DNA of 64,000 bases, from the NCBI RefSeq assembly GCF_003387575.1, contig NZ_QUAB01000040.1, forward strand, positions 1 to 64,000. The letters are read 5' to 3'. The notes under the pieces are model-generated. The model made no database searches, was not told the origin of the DNA, and saw only the letters and a program-made list of their open reading frames with translations. The translations under genes and the position numbers were made by a program. Of this stretch, positions 52,784 to 60,827 are shown piece by piece. Position 1 is the stretch's first letter. Each line of letters starts with the position of its first letter. This DNA comes from Microbacterium bovistercoris (GTDB lineage: Bacteria; Actinomycetota; Actinomycetes; Actinomycetales; Microbacteriaceae).

Positions 52784-52801
52784 GCCGGGTGCTTCCTTCC
52801 G

Positions 52802-52860
52802 TTCCGGTCTCACTGGTTGCGGGTGTCGCTGGCGCGGACCCGCATCCGTTGAGACCGGAA
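52802..52860. repeat. Family-A palindromic repeat, copy 3
   Basis: Perfect 11-base outer arms TTCCGGTCTCA/TGAGACCGGAA and inner TGCGGGT/ACCCGCA. It lies between the convergent MFS and LacI genes. Confidence 0.75.
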
Positions 52861-52876
52861 GTGAGTGAAGGTCGGG

Positions 52877-53908
52877 TCAGCGACGGGACGACGAGGTGCG
52901 CGGATGCAGCAGCGCCGTCGTGCCGCGCACGATGAGCTCGTAGGGCAGCGCCGTCTGCGGCGTCTGCGAGCCTTCGTCCTCGAGGCGGGCGAGCACGGTG
53001 CCCGCCGCCCGCTCACCCTGGCCGAGCGGGAACTGGTCGACCGTCGTGAGCTGGAAGAACTCGCCCAGCTCGTGGCCGTCGATGCCGATCACAGAGAGGT
53101 CTTCAGGAACGCGGAAGCCCAGGTCGCGTGCGGCGAGGATCGCGCCGATCGCCATCTCGTCGGATGCCGCGAAGATCGCGGTCGGACGGGGACCGGGCCG
53201 TCCGAGCAGCTGCTTCGCCGCGCGGAAGCCGCCGTCCACTGTGAAGTCCGCGGGCTCGAGAAACGCGTGGTTGACCGGAACCCCGGCATCCTCCAGCGCC
53301 TGCTCGAAGCCGAGACGGCGCTGACTGGGCACGTGGAAGTCGAGGTCGAATTCGGGGTTCGCGCCGATGTGCGCGATGTCGCGGTGGCCGAGGCCCAGCA
53401 GGTGCTCGGTCGCGAGCCGCGCCATGGCGGTGTCGTCGACGGTGAGCGTGTTCAGCTGCGGATTCGGCCCGCCGATGGCGATCACGGGCAGGCCGAGCGC
53501 GAGCAGCTGCGCCGACTCGTCGTCGTCGAGCTCGATCGACACGGCGATCACGGCGTCCACGCGCTGGCGCCGCAGTGCGGTGTGGAACACCTCGCGCCGC
53601 ACCGCGGCATCCGCCGTGATGTTGTACAGCGTGATGTCGTAACCCTGCTTCATCAGGGCGGACGAGACCCCCGAGAGTACGGTCGCGAAGAACCAGCGGT
53701 CGAGGTACGGCACGATCACGCCGATGTTTCGCGTGCGGCCGGATGCCAGGCTGGAGGCGCGCGACGAGACGACATAGCCGAGCTGGTCGGCGGCCTCCTG
53801 CACCCGCTCGCGGGCGGCGGCGGACACGTGCCCGCGCCCGCTGAGCGCGCGCGAGACCGTCGCTGTGGAGACGCCCGCCAGCTTGGCGACCTCGTCGATA
53901 CTCGTCAT
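52877..53908 (-). CDS. LacI-family regulator, probably of the alpha-glucosidase gene
   Basis: 343 residues. The HTH is IDEVAKLAGVSTATVSRALS, the hinge is ASSLASGRTRNIGVIVPYLD, and the effector domain contains IAVSIELDDDESAQLLALG and VIGIDGHELGEFFQL. The start at 53908 (MTSIDEVAKLAG) is at the HTH boundary. It lies downstream of the GH13 gene on the same strand and likely binds the CTG..CG..CAG dyad before it. MalR-type regulators of this kind sense maltose or related sugars. Confidence 0.9.
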   Translation of the reverse strand: MTSIDEVAKLAGVSTATVSRALSGRGHVSAAARERVQEAADQLGYVVSSRASSLASGRTRNIGVIVPYLDRWFFATVLSGVSSALMKQGYDITLYNITADAAVRREVFHTALRRQRVDAVIAVSIELDDDESAQLLALGLPVIAIGGPNPQLNTLTVDDTAMARLATEHLLGLGHRDIAHIGANPEFDLDFHVPSQRRLGFEQALEDAGVPVNHAFLEPADFTVDGGFRAAKQLLGRPGPRPTAIFAASDEMAIGAILAARDLGFRVPEDLSVIGIDGHELGEFFQLTTVDQFPLGQGERAAGTVLARLEDEGSQTPQTALPYELIVRGTTALLHPRTSSSRR

Positions 53909-53935
53909 CGCAGATCCTTCATCGGATTTCCCTCG

Positions 53936-53997
53936 GCTCCGGTCGCGCACTTGGCCAGTGCGAACCCGTCTGCACTAGCAAAGCACGCGACCGGAGC
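53936..53997. repeat. Family-A-like palindromic repeat, variant copy 4
   Basis: Perfect 12-base arms GCTCCGGTCGCG/CGCGACCGGAGC. The arm start is shared with the family-A repeats but the interior differs. It lies between the 3' end of the GH13 gene and the LacI start. Confidence 0.6.
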
Positions 53998-54022
53998 GGA
54001 GGATGGGGGAGGTTCTGGCTGG

Positions 54023-55681
54023 TCAGGCCTTGGTGAACCAGGCGGCGGTGTTCGGGGGCAGAGCGGTGCCGGTGAACGGCTCGCTCTGCACCAGGAAGGT
54101 CACGTCGCCGCCGAGCTCCACCGGCTCGGTGCCGAGGTTCGCGACCACGTGGATGTCGCCGCGGCGGAACGCCACCGTGTCATCCGCTGCATCCTCCCAG
54201 ACCAGCGAGCCCGAGCCGAGAGCGTGCTCGCGACGCAGCACGATCAGCCGCTTGTACAGGTTGAGGGTCGAGTCGGCGTCGCCCTCCTCGACGTCGCGCG
54301 CGTAGCGCGCCCACTCGTCGGGCTGCGGCAGCCAGGAGTCCCCGGTGTCGTTGAAGCCGTAGGCCGGCGCATCCGCCGACCAGGGCAGCGGCACGCGGCA
54401 TCCGTCGCGGCCGTAGCGCTCGCCGTTCGTGCGGAACCAGGTGGGGTCCTGGCGGAACTCGTCCGGGATCTCCATGGCCTCGGGCAGGCCGAGCTCCTCG
54501 CCCTGGTACAGGTACGCCGAGCCGGGCAGCGACAGCATGAGGGTGGTCGCCGCGCGTGCGCGCGACAGGCCGATCACCGCGTCGGGCTTGCCGGCCGACT
54601 TCGGTCCGATGCCCTCACCCTGCGGGTTGTCGGCGGTCAGAGCCAGGCGGGAGGCGTGCCGCACCACATCGTGGTTCGAGAGCACCCAGGTGCTCGGCGC
54701 GCCGACTCCGCCGAACTCGTCGAGCGACTCGCGGATCACGCCGCGCAGCCGCTCGGCGTCCCACGGCGTCATCAGGTACGGGAAGTTGAACGTCTGGTGC
54801 ATCTCGTCGGGACGCACCCAGAGCGAGGTCTGCTGGAGGGTGGGCAGCCAGGCCTCGCCGCACAGCGCGCGGTCGCCGTCGTACTCGGCCATCACCTGGT
54901 GCCAGTCCCGGTAGATGTCGTGCACACCGGGCTGGCCCCAGTACGGCACGTCGTCCTCGCCGCCGCCCATCGAGTCGGCATCCGCCGGCGGGGTGTAGTC
55001 GGGCAGGCCGTCCTTCTTGATCATGCCGTGCGCCACGTCGACGCGGAACCCGTCGACGCCGCGATCGAGCCAGAAGCGCAGGATGCTGCGGAACTCCTCG
55101 CGCACCTCCTCGTTGGTCCAGTCGAAGTCGGGCTGGGTTGCGTCGAAGATGTGCAGGTACCACTGACCGGGGGTGCCGTCGGCCTCGGTCACGCGGGTCC
55201 ATTGGCCGCCGCCGAAGACGGACTCCCAGTTGTTCGGCGGAAGCTCGCCGTTCTCGCCTTTGCCGTCGCGGAAGATGTAGCGGGCGCGCTCGGGGCTGCC
55301 CGGCGCGGCCTTCAGCGCCTCCTGGAACCAGACGTGCTGGTCGGAGGAGTGGTTCGGCACGAGGTCGACGATGACGCGGATGCCGCGGGCGTGCGCCTGT
55401 GCGAGCATCTCGTCGAAGTCGGCGAGCGTGCCGAACAGCGGGTCGACGTCGCGGTAGTCGGCCACGTCGTAGCCGGCGTCACGCTGCGGGCTGGTCATGA
55501 ACGGGCTCAGCCAGATGGCGTCGACGCCGAGTTCCTTGAGCGAGTCGAGCCGGCTGGTGATGCCGGGCAGGTCGCCGATGCCGTCGCCGGATGCATCCGC
55601 GAAGGAGCGGGGGTAGATCTGGTAGATGACGGCGGTGCGCCACCATTCGGAGCCGGGGGCGGCGATCTGCTCGAGGGTCAT
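54023..55681 (-). CDS. GH13 alpha-glucosidase
   Basis: 552 residues. The four conserved GH13 regions are visible: DLVPNHSSDQH, GFRVDVAHGM with nucleophile Asp215, GEAWLP with acid/base Glu276, and LSNHDVVRH with Asp338. The QIYPRSFADASGDGIGDLPG start and overall length fit oligo-1,6-glucosidase/alpha-glucosidase types. It releases glucose from maltose, isomaltose or sucrose-like substrates in the cytoplasm. Start ATG at 55681. A LacI-type operator precedes it. Confidence 0.92.
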   Translation of the reverse strand: MTLEQIAAPGSEWWRTAVIYQIYPRSFADASGDGIGDLPGITSRLDSLKELGVDAIWLSPFMTSPQRDAGYDVADYRDVDPLFGTLADFDEMLAQAHARGIRVIVDLVPNHSSDQHVWFQEALKAAPGSPERARYIFRDGKGENGELPPNNWESVFGGGQWTRVTEADGTPGQWYLHIFDATQPDFDWTNEEVREEFRSILRFWLDRGVDGFRVDVAHGMIKKDGLPDYTPPADADSMGGGEDDVPYWGQPGVHDIYRDWHQVMAEYDGDRALCGEAWLPTLQQTSLWVRPDEMHQTFNFPYLMTPWDAERLRGVIRESLDEFGGVGAPSTWVLSNHDVVRHASRLALTADNPQGEGIGPKSAGKPDAVIGLSRARAATTLMLSLPGSAYLYQGEELGLPEAMEIPDEFRQDPTWFRTNGERYGRDGCRVPLPWSADAPAYGFNDTGDSWLPQPDEWARYARDVEEGDADSTLNLYKRLIVLRREHALGSGSLVWEDAADDTVAFRRGDIHVVANLGTEPVELGGDVTFLVQSEPFTGTALPPNTAAWFTKA

Positions 55682-55694
55682 GAGCACCAGGGTA

Positions 55695-55710
55695 CTGCAA
55701 ACGCTTACAG
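55695..55710. promoter_or_regulatory. LacI-family operator upstream of the alpha-glucosidase gene
   Basis: CTGCAAACGCTTACAG has matching outer CTG/CAG and AA/TT positions around a central CG, the pattern of MalR/CcpA-like LacI operators. It lies 14 bases before the GH13 start, in the likely promoter. Confidence 0.65.
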
Positions 55711-55746
55711 TCCCGCCAGGGGCGGGGTCGAATCGATTCGGGCGCG

Positions 55747-56508
55747 TCAGATCAGGCGACGCAGGGCCTCTTCGAGTGAAACGCCCTGCGCGTCGGCGCG
55801 GTCGCGCAGGCGGGCGTGCTCGTCGGCGGAGAGATGCAGGCGCAGATCGATCGCCTGGGCGACGGGTGCGAGATCGAGTGCCTCGAGCAGATCGGATGCC
55901 TCGGCCCAGAGCTGCGGAGCGACGGCGGGCGCCGCGGCGGCGGATGCGCGGGGCGCGGCCGCTTCGCGGAGTGCGGGGTCCTCGTGCGACGGTGCGGATG
56001 CCGCGACAGGTGCGGATGCCGCGACGGCGGCGCCTGCTCCGGTCGCCATCGTGAAGCCCGGCCCGCGCCGCGGCTCCTGCATCTGCTGGTACGCCTTGGC
56101 GGCGGCGTTCGCGCGCTCGTCCGCGGCCTCGTTCAGGTCGTGACCGGCGTGGCCCTTGACCCACTCGAAGCGCACATCGCGGCCGGACATCGCCTCGTCG
56201 AGAGCCTTCATCAGCTCCTGGTTGAGCACCGCGCCGCCGTCGGCCTTGCGCCAGCCGCGACGCTTCCAGCCCGGCATCCACTTGGTGATGGAGTCGATCA
56301 CGTACTTGCTGTCGCAGAGGATCAGCAGGCTCTCGTCGGTGCCCGCGGTCGCGCGCAGCAGTTCGAGCACCGCCTGCAGCTCACCCTGGTTGTTCGTGCC
56401 GTGCGGCGATCCGCCGGCGGCCCAGTTCGCGTCGTCGATGTACCAGGCCCAGCCGTTCGGGCCGGGATTGCCCAGGGCGGAGCCGTCTGCGGCGGCGGTG
56501 ATCGTCAT
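55747..56508 (-). CDS. rnhA: RNase HI with C-terminal ribbon-helix-helix-like extension
   Basis: 253 residues. The RNase H fold carries the catalytic set Asp8 (AADGS), Glu43 (GELQ), Asp66 (CDSKYV) and Asp130 (EAADERAN), plus the WMPGWKRRGW handle region, so it should cleave RNA in RNA-DNA hybrids. After residue 145 comes an Ala/Pro linker and then a C-terminal 35-residue segment (IDLRLHLSADEHARLRDRAD, then GVSLEEALRRLI) that looks like a ribbon-helix-helix DNA-binding motif. Ordinary RNase HI ends near 155 residues. Confidence 0.88.
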   Translation of the reverse strand: MTITAAADGSALGNPGPNGWAWYIDDANWAAGGSPHGTNNQGELQAVLELLRATAGTDESLLILCDSKYVIDSITKWMPGWKRRGWRKADGGAVLNQELMKALDEAMSGRDVRFEWVKGHAGHDLNEAADERANAAAKAYQQMQEPRRGPGFTMATGAGAAVAASAPVAASAPSHEDPALREAAAPRASAAAAPAVAPQLWAEASDLLEALDLAPVAQAIDLRLHLSADEHARLRDRADAQGVSLEEALRRLI

Positions 56509-56547
56509 CCTTCAACCGTAACGGCGGGCGTCGACGCCGGCCTGCGC

Positions 56548-57483
56548 TCAAGCCCCCGGGATCACCACGTTCAGCGGCGGCTCGCCGGCCAGCATCCGCT
56601 CGATCTGCGCGCGCACCAGGCGCGCGATCCGGGGGTTCATCGCGGTGGATGCACCGCCGACGTGCGGGCTGACGACCAGTCCGGGTGCCGACCAGAGCGG
56701 ATGCCCCGCGGGCAGCGGCTCGGGGTCGAAGACGTCGAGTGCGGCGCGCAGCCGCCCCGACTGCAGCTCCGCGAGAAGCGCGGAGGGGTCGATCAGCGGC
56801 CCGCGGCCGACGTTCACGAGCAGGGCGCCGTCCGCCATGTGCGCCAGCATCCCGGCGTCGAACAGGTGATGCGTGGCGTCGCCGCCCGGCAGCGAGAGCA
56901 CGACGATCTCGGCATCCGGCAGCAGCGCGGGCAGCTCGTCGATGCCGTGCACGGCGACCTCGCCGACCCCGTCCACCTGCTCCACGCGCGGGCTGCGCGC
57001 GACCGCCGTCATCTCCACCTCGAACGGCGCCAGGCGCCGCGCGATGCCGGTGCCCACGCCGCCGAACCCGACCAGGAGGACGCGCCGGTCAGCCAGGCTC
57101 TCCGCGAAGACCGGCGACCATTCGCCCCGATCCTGCGCGCGCACGAACCGGGGGAACTGCCGCTGTGCGACGAGCATCAGCGCGACCGCGAGTTCGGCGG
57201 TCGACGCCTCGTGCACGGAGGCCGCGTTTGCGAACGTCATCCCGGTCGGAAGTCTCTCCGCGACGCCGTCGTATCCGATCGACTGGCTCTGCACGAGCCC
57301 CACGTCCAACCCCTGCAGGGCCGACAGCGCCCCCGCCGAGCCCATGTACGGAGGCACGACGATGTCGAGCCGCGGTGCCGGCGGCGGCGTCGTGAAGTCC
57401 CAGACGTGCAGTTCTGCGCCGTCGGGGAGGGCTCCGATGTTGGCGGCGAGGCGGTCGGTGGGGACGGTCACGACGAGGGTCAT
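56548..57483 (-). CDS. D-isomer-specific 2-hydroxyacid dehydrogenase
   Basis: 311 residues. The NAD-binding Rossmann motif is LLVGFGGVGTGIARRL. LVNVGRGPLIDPSALLAEL carries the substrate-binding Arg; PEPLPAGHPLW and LVVSPHVGGAS carry the catalytic acid and His. It reduces 2-keto acids or oxidises D-2-hydroxyacids; the exact substrate is not deducible. The start ATG at 57483 is divergent from the sugar ABC cluster. Confidence 0.88.
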   Translation of the reverse strand: MTLVVTVPTDRLAANIGALPDGAELHVWDFTTPPPAPRLDIVVPPYMGSAGALSALQGLDVGLVQSQSIGYDGVAERLPTGMTFANAASVHEASTAELAVALMLVAQRQFPRFVRAQDRGEWSPVFAESLADRRVLLVGFGGVGTGIARRLAPFEVEMTAVARSPRVEQVDGVGEVAVHGIDELPALLPDAEIVVLSLPGGDATHHLFDAGMLAHMADGALLVNVGRGPLIDPSALLAELQSGRLRAALDVFDPEPLPAGHPLWSAPGLVVSPHVGGASTAMNPRIARLVRAQIERMLAGEPPLNVVIPGA

Positions 57484-57506
57484 GTGATCGAGATTAGCCT
57501 TACGCC

Positions 57507-57536
57507 TTGACAAGAACTGCGTTTTGTATACAGAAT
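57507..57536 (+). promoter_or_regulatory. Promoter and TGTATACA operator of the first carbohydrate ABC operon
   Basis: A consensus -35 TTGACA (57507-57512) is followed 18 bases later by CAGAAT as -10. The palindrome TGTATACA (57525-57532) overlaps the -10. A related TGTATGCA occurs before the next binding-protein gene at 62553, suggesting one regulator (GntR-like spacing) for both. Confidence 0.6.
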
Positions 57537-57602
57537 ACGGAGGGCAATCACAAACGCCGGCTACCCATCCGGCACCCTTCCAAAGACGAAAGAGGTGAAG
57601 CG

Positions 57603-58925
57603 GTGGCTCTCTCACGCGCAACCATCAGGAAGTCCCTCGCTCTCGGTGCGATCCTCGCGCTCGGCGCGGGGCTGGCCGCCTGCAGCGGCGGCAACTCCGG
57701 CGGCGGCAGCGTCGGCGCCGACGGCAAGGCGACCGTGGTCTGGTCGACCTGGGGCTCGGCCGACGAGCTCACCCGCTACAAGGAGTTCAACAAGGAATTC
57801 ATGGAGCGGCACCCCGACATCACCGTCAAGTTCCAGCCGGTGGCCGGCTACGGCGACTACCACTCCAAGCTGCTCGCGCAGCTGACCAGCAACACGGCGC
57901 CGGATGTCTTCTACGTCGGTGACGACATGGTCGGCCAGTTCGTCGACTCCAAGCGCCTCATGCCGATGAAGAAGCTGATGGAGTCCGACGCCAGCGAGAC
58001 CAAGCCCGACGACTTCTTCCCGGGCCTGTTCGGCGCCGCCGAGAAGGACGGCGAGTACTACGCCGCCCCCAACGACTCCAACCCCGACGTGCTCTGGTAC
58101 GACAAGGAGGCGCTGAAGGCCGCCGGTGTCACCGAGGACCCCGCCACCCTGGCCGAGAGCGGCGAGTGGACCACCGACAAGTTCCTCGAGATGAACGAGA
58201 AGCTGCACGATGCGGGCCTCATCGGCTCGATGTACTGGAACTACTGGGCCACCCACTGGAGCTGGCTGAAGTCCCAGGGCGCCGAAGACCCGTACAACGA
58301 GGCCGGCGAGTTCACCGCGAACAAGGACGACAAGACCGTCGAGCTGATGCAGCAGCTGGGCGACCTGTTCCAGAGCAAGACGTTCGTCGTCGCCGACACC
58401 ATGCCCGAGACCGCGGGCGCCGACAGCCAGTTCGTCACCCACAAGGCCGGCTTCTTCGTGCAGGGCCGCTACACGATCGGCTCGCTCGAGGCCGCCGACG
58501 TGAAGAACGACTCCTACGACATCGTGCGCTGGCCGACCCCCGACGGTGAGGCCGCGCCGACCGGCGTGGCGACGAGCTTCCTCGCGATGAACGGCAAGAC
58601 CAAGGTGAAGGACGCCGCGTTCACCTTCTGGACCGAGTACCTGAGCGCCGAGGGTCAGACCTTCCGCCTGCAGGGCGGCGGCAACGCCGTCCCGTCGATC
58701 AAGGGCGCGGACGACGTCGTGCTCGAGGAGGACTACCCGGCGCACGCCCAGACCTTCCTCGACATGCGCGACATCGGCTTCGAGGACTACGCGGCCGAGG
58801 CCCGCGTGCCCGGCCTGCCGGTCGCGATCGCCGAGGAGTTCCAGAAGCTCTACGAGGGCAAGGAAGATGCGCAGACCGCACTGGACAACGCCGCCGAGCT
58901 GGTGAAGAAGCGTTCGGCCGAGTGA
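57603..58925 (+). CDS. Carbohydrate ABC binding lipoprotein, family 1
   Basis: 440 residues from GTG 57603, preceded by AGAGG. The lipoprotein signal ends in LAACSGG. The SBP_bac_1 fold shows VVWSTWGSADELTRYKEFNK, LTSNTAPDVFYVGDDMVGQF and GGNAVPSIKGAD. It captures an oligosaccharide outside the membrane. It is the first gene of a four-gene operon with two permeases and a GH63-like hydrolase; the ATPase gene is absent and probably shared (MsiK-type). Confidence 0.9.
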   Translation: MALSRATIRKSLALGAILALGAGLAACSGGNSGGGSVGADGKATVVWSTWGSADELTRYKEFNKEFMERHPDITVKFQPVAGYGDYHSKLLAQLTSNTAPDVFYVGDDMVGQFVDSKRLMPMKKLMESDASETKPDDFFPGLFGAAEKDGEYYAAPNDSNPDVLWYDKEALKAAGVTEDPATLAESGEWTTDKFLEMNEKLHDAGLIGSMYWNYWATHWSWLKSQGAEDPYNEAGEFTANKDDKTVELMQQLGDLFQSKTFVVADTMPETAGADSQFVTHKAGFFVQGRYTIGSLEAADVKNDSYDIVRWPTPDGEAAPTGVATSFLAMNGKTKVKDAAFTFWTEYLSAEGQTFRLQGGGNAVPSIKGADDVVLEEDYPAHAQTFLDMRDIGFEDYAAEARVPGLPVAIAEEFQKLYEGKEDAQTALDNAAELVKKRSAE

Positions 58926-58926
58926 C

Positions 58927-59889
58927 ATGTCGGCAGTACTGACTGACGGGGGGATGCCGCAGGCCACGCCTGCGGCATCCGCCCCCGTGATGCGCAAGGA
59001 GGCGGCGTGGCGCCGCCGCGACCGACGCTGGGGGTACTTCTTCGTCGCCCCGCAGCTGGTCGGCATGTTCCTGTTCGTGGTCGTCCCGTTCGCGGCGAGC
59101 CTCGTGCTCGCGTTCGCGCGCTGGGACGGCCTGACCGACCTGGAGTGGGTCGGCTTCTCGAACTTCACCTCGCAGTTCCAGGACGAGCTGCTGTGGCGCT
59201 CGATCCTGAACACCCTCATCATCGCCGCCATCACCGTTCCGATCGGTCTCGGCCTCGCGGTGATGGTCGCGGTGGCGCTGGAGAAGCTGAAGACCCGCAC
59301 TCTCTACCTGATGCTGTTCTTCGCCCCGGTGATGACCTCCACGGTCGCCATCGCGATGATCTGGCAGCAGATGTTCCGTTCCGACGGCGTGATGTCGGCG
59401 TTCATCTCCCGGGTGTTCGGCATCGCCCCTCCCGCCTGGCTGGAAGACCCGAAGCTCGCCCTGATCGCCGTGTGCATCGTGGCGATCTGGTCCTCGCTCG
59501 GCCTGAACGTGATCATCTTCCTGGCCGGCTTGCAGAACATCTCGCCCTCGGTCATCGAGGCCGCGCGCATCGACGGCGCGGGCGCCTGGCGTCTCTTCTG
59601 GAGCATCCGCCTGCCGCTGCTCTCGCCGATCATGTTCTTCTCGTCGGTGATCGCCTTCATCTCCTCGCTGCAGACCTTCGACATCGTCTACGTGCTGGTC
59701 TCCGGCGGCGGCCCCGACAACGCCACGCGCACGATCGTGTACCACATCTACGACCTCGGCTTCGGGCGCTTCGAGTTCGGCCCGTCGAGCGCGGCATCCA
59801 TCATCCTGCTGATCCTGACGCTGATCATCACCGCGATCCAGTTCGGCGCGCAGAAGAAGTTCGTGCACTACGAGGACGACCCCGAATGA
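58927..59889 (+). CDS. Carbohydrate ABC permease, MalF-like
   Basis: 320 residues with six membrane segments and the EAA loop IEAARIDGAGAWRLFWSIRL. The N-terminus contains an Ala/Pro linker and RRRDRRWGYFFVAPQLVGMF typical of UgpA/MalF types. The start is one base past the previous stop, and the end overlaps the next gene by 4 bases. Confidence 0.9.
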   Translation: MSAVLTDGGMPQATPAASAPVMRKEAAWRRRDRRWGYFFVAPQLVGMFLFVVVPFAASLVLAFARWDGLTDLEWVGFSNFTSQFQDELLWRSILNTLIIAAITVPIGLGLAVMVAVALEKLKTRTLYLMLFFAPVMTSTVAIAMIWQQMFRSDGVMSAFISRVFGIAPPAWLEDPKLALIAVCIVAIWSSLGLNVIIFLAGLQNISPSVIEAARIDGAGAWRLFWSIRLPLLSPIMFFSSVIAFISSLQTFDIVYVLVSGGGPDNATRTIVYHIYDLGFGRFEFGPSSAASIILLILTLIITAIQFGAQKKFVHYEDDPE

Positions 59890-60827
59890 GCATCACGAAC
59901 CCCTCCCTCACCGACGGCGCGATGCTGCCGGCCACCGACTCGACCATCGCGCTGGTCGCGCCGGGAAAGAAGCAGCGGCGGCGCCCCACCGGCGGCGGCA
60001 GGCGCCGCAGCGGCAACATCGTGCTGCACGTCCTGCTGATCCTCGCCGGCCTGTCGATGGTCTTCCCGTTCATCTGGATGCTGCTCACGTCCTTCAAGAC
60101 GCTGCCGCAGCTGCTGAAGGATCCGCTGTCGTTCTTCCCGAGTCCGTGGACCAGTGAGAACTACGTCGAGGCCTGGAACGCGGTGCCGTTCGGGCAGGCC
60201 TACCTGAACAGCGCGTACATCACGATCCTGGTCGTGGTCGGCACGCTGATCACTGCGTCGATGGCCGGGTACGCGTTCGCGCGCATCCGCTTCAAGGGCA
60301 GCAAGGCGCTGTTCATCATCTTCCTCGCGACGCAGATGATCCCCTCGCAGGTCACGCTGATCCCGTTCTACCTGCTCATGACGCAGTTCGGATGGGTGGA
60401 CTCGCACCTCGCGCTGATCGTGCCGGGCATGATCGCGAACCCGTTCGCGGTGTTCCTGATGCGGCAGTTCGTGCTGGGCCTGCCGAAGGAGCTCGAGGAG
60501 GCCGCGCTGGTGGACGGCGCCGGACGCTGGCGCATCTTCTGGAACATCGTGCTGCCCAACCTCAAGCCCGGTCTGGCGGCGCTCGCGATCATCACGGCGC
60601 TCGGAGTCTGGAACGCGTTCCTGTTCCCGCTCGTGCTGCTGAACACGCCGGACCTGTTCACCGTGCCGCTGCTGCTGACCTCGTTCCAGAGCCAGTTCGG
60701 CTCGATCAACTACGGACTCGTGATGGCGGCGTCCGCGATCGCGACCGTGCCGATGCTGATCGTGTTCGTGATCGGCCAGCGCAAGATCCTCAACAGCATG
60801 GCCGCCTCGGGACTGGGGGGACGATGA
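59886..60827 (+). CDS. Carbohydrate ABC permease, MalG-like
   Basis: 313 residues with six membrane segments and the EAA loop LEEAALVDGAGRWRIFWNIV. The start ATG at 59886 overlaps the MalF-like stop; upstream in-frame residues are frame shadows. It overlaps the following hydrolase gene by 4 bases (ATGA), so all four genes are translationally coupled. Confidence 0.9.
   Translation: MSITNPSLTDGAMLPATDSTIALVAPGKKQRRRPTGGGRRRSGNIVLHVLLILAGLSMVFPFIWMLLTSFKTLPQLLKDPLSFFPSPWTSENYVEAWNAVPFGQAYLNSAYITILVVVGTLITASMAGYAFARIRFKGSKALFIIFLATQMIPSQVTLIPFYLLMTQFGWVDSHLALIVPGMIANPFAVFLMRQFVLGLPKELEEAALVDGAGRWRIFWNIVLPNLKPGLAALAIITALGVWNAFLFPLVLLNTPDLFTVPLLLTSFQSQFGSINYGLVMAASAIATVPMLIVFVIGQRKILNSMAASGLGGR

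Noticed and set aside
52865..56143. 1092-residue open frame on the plus strand
   Set aside because: It is antisense to the LacI, GH13 and RNase H genes, all of which have clear motifs. No family feature is seen in the long frame.
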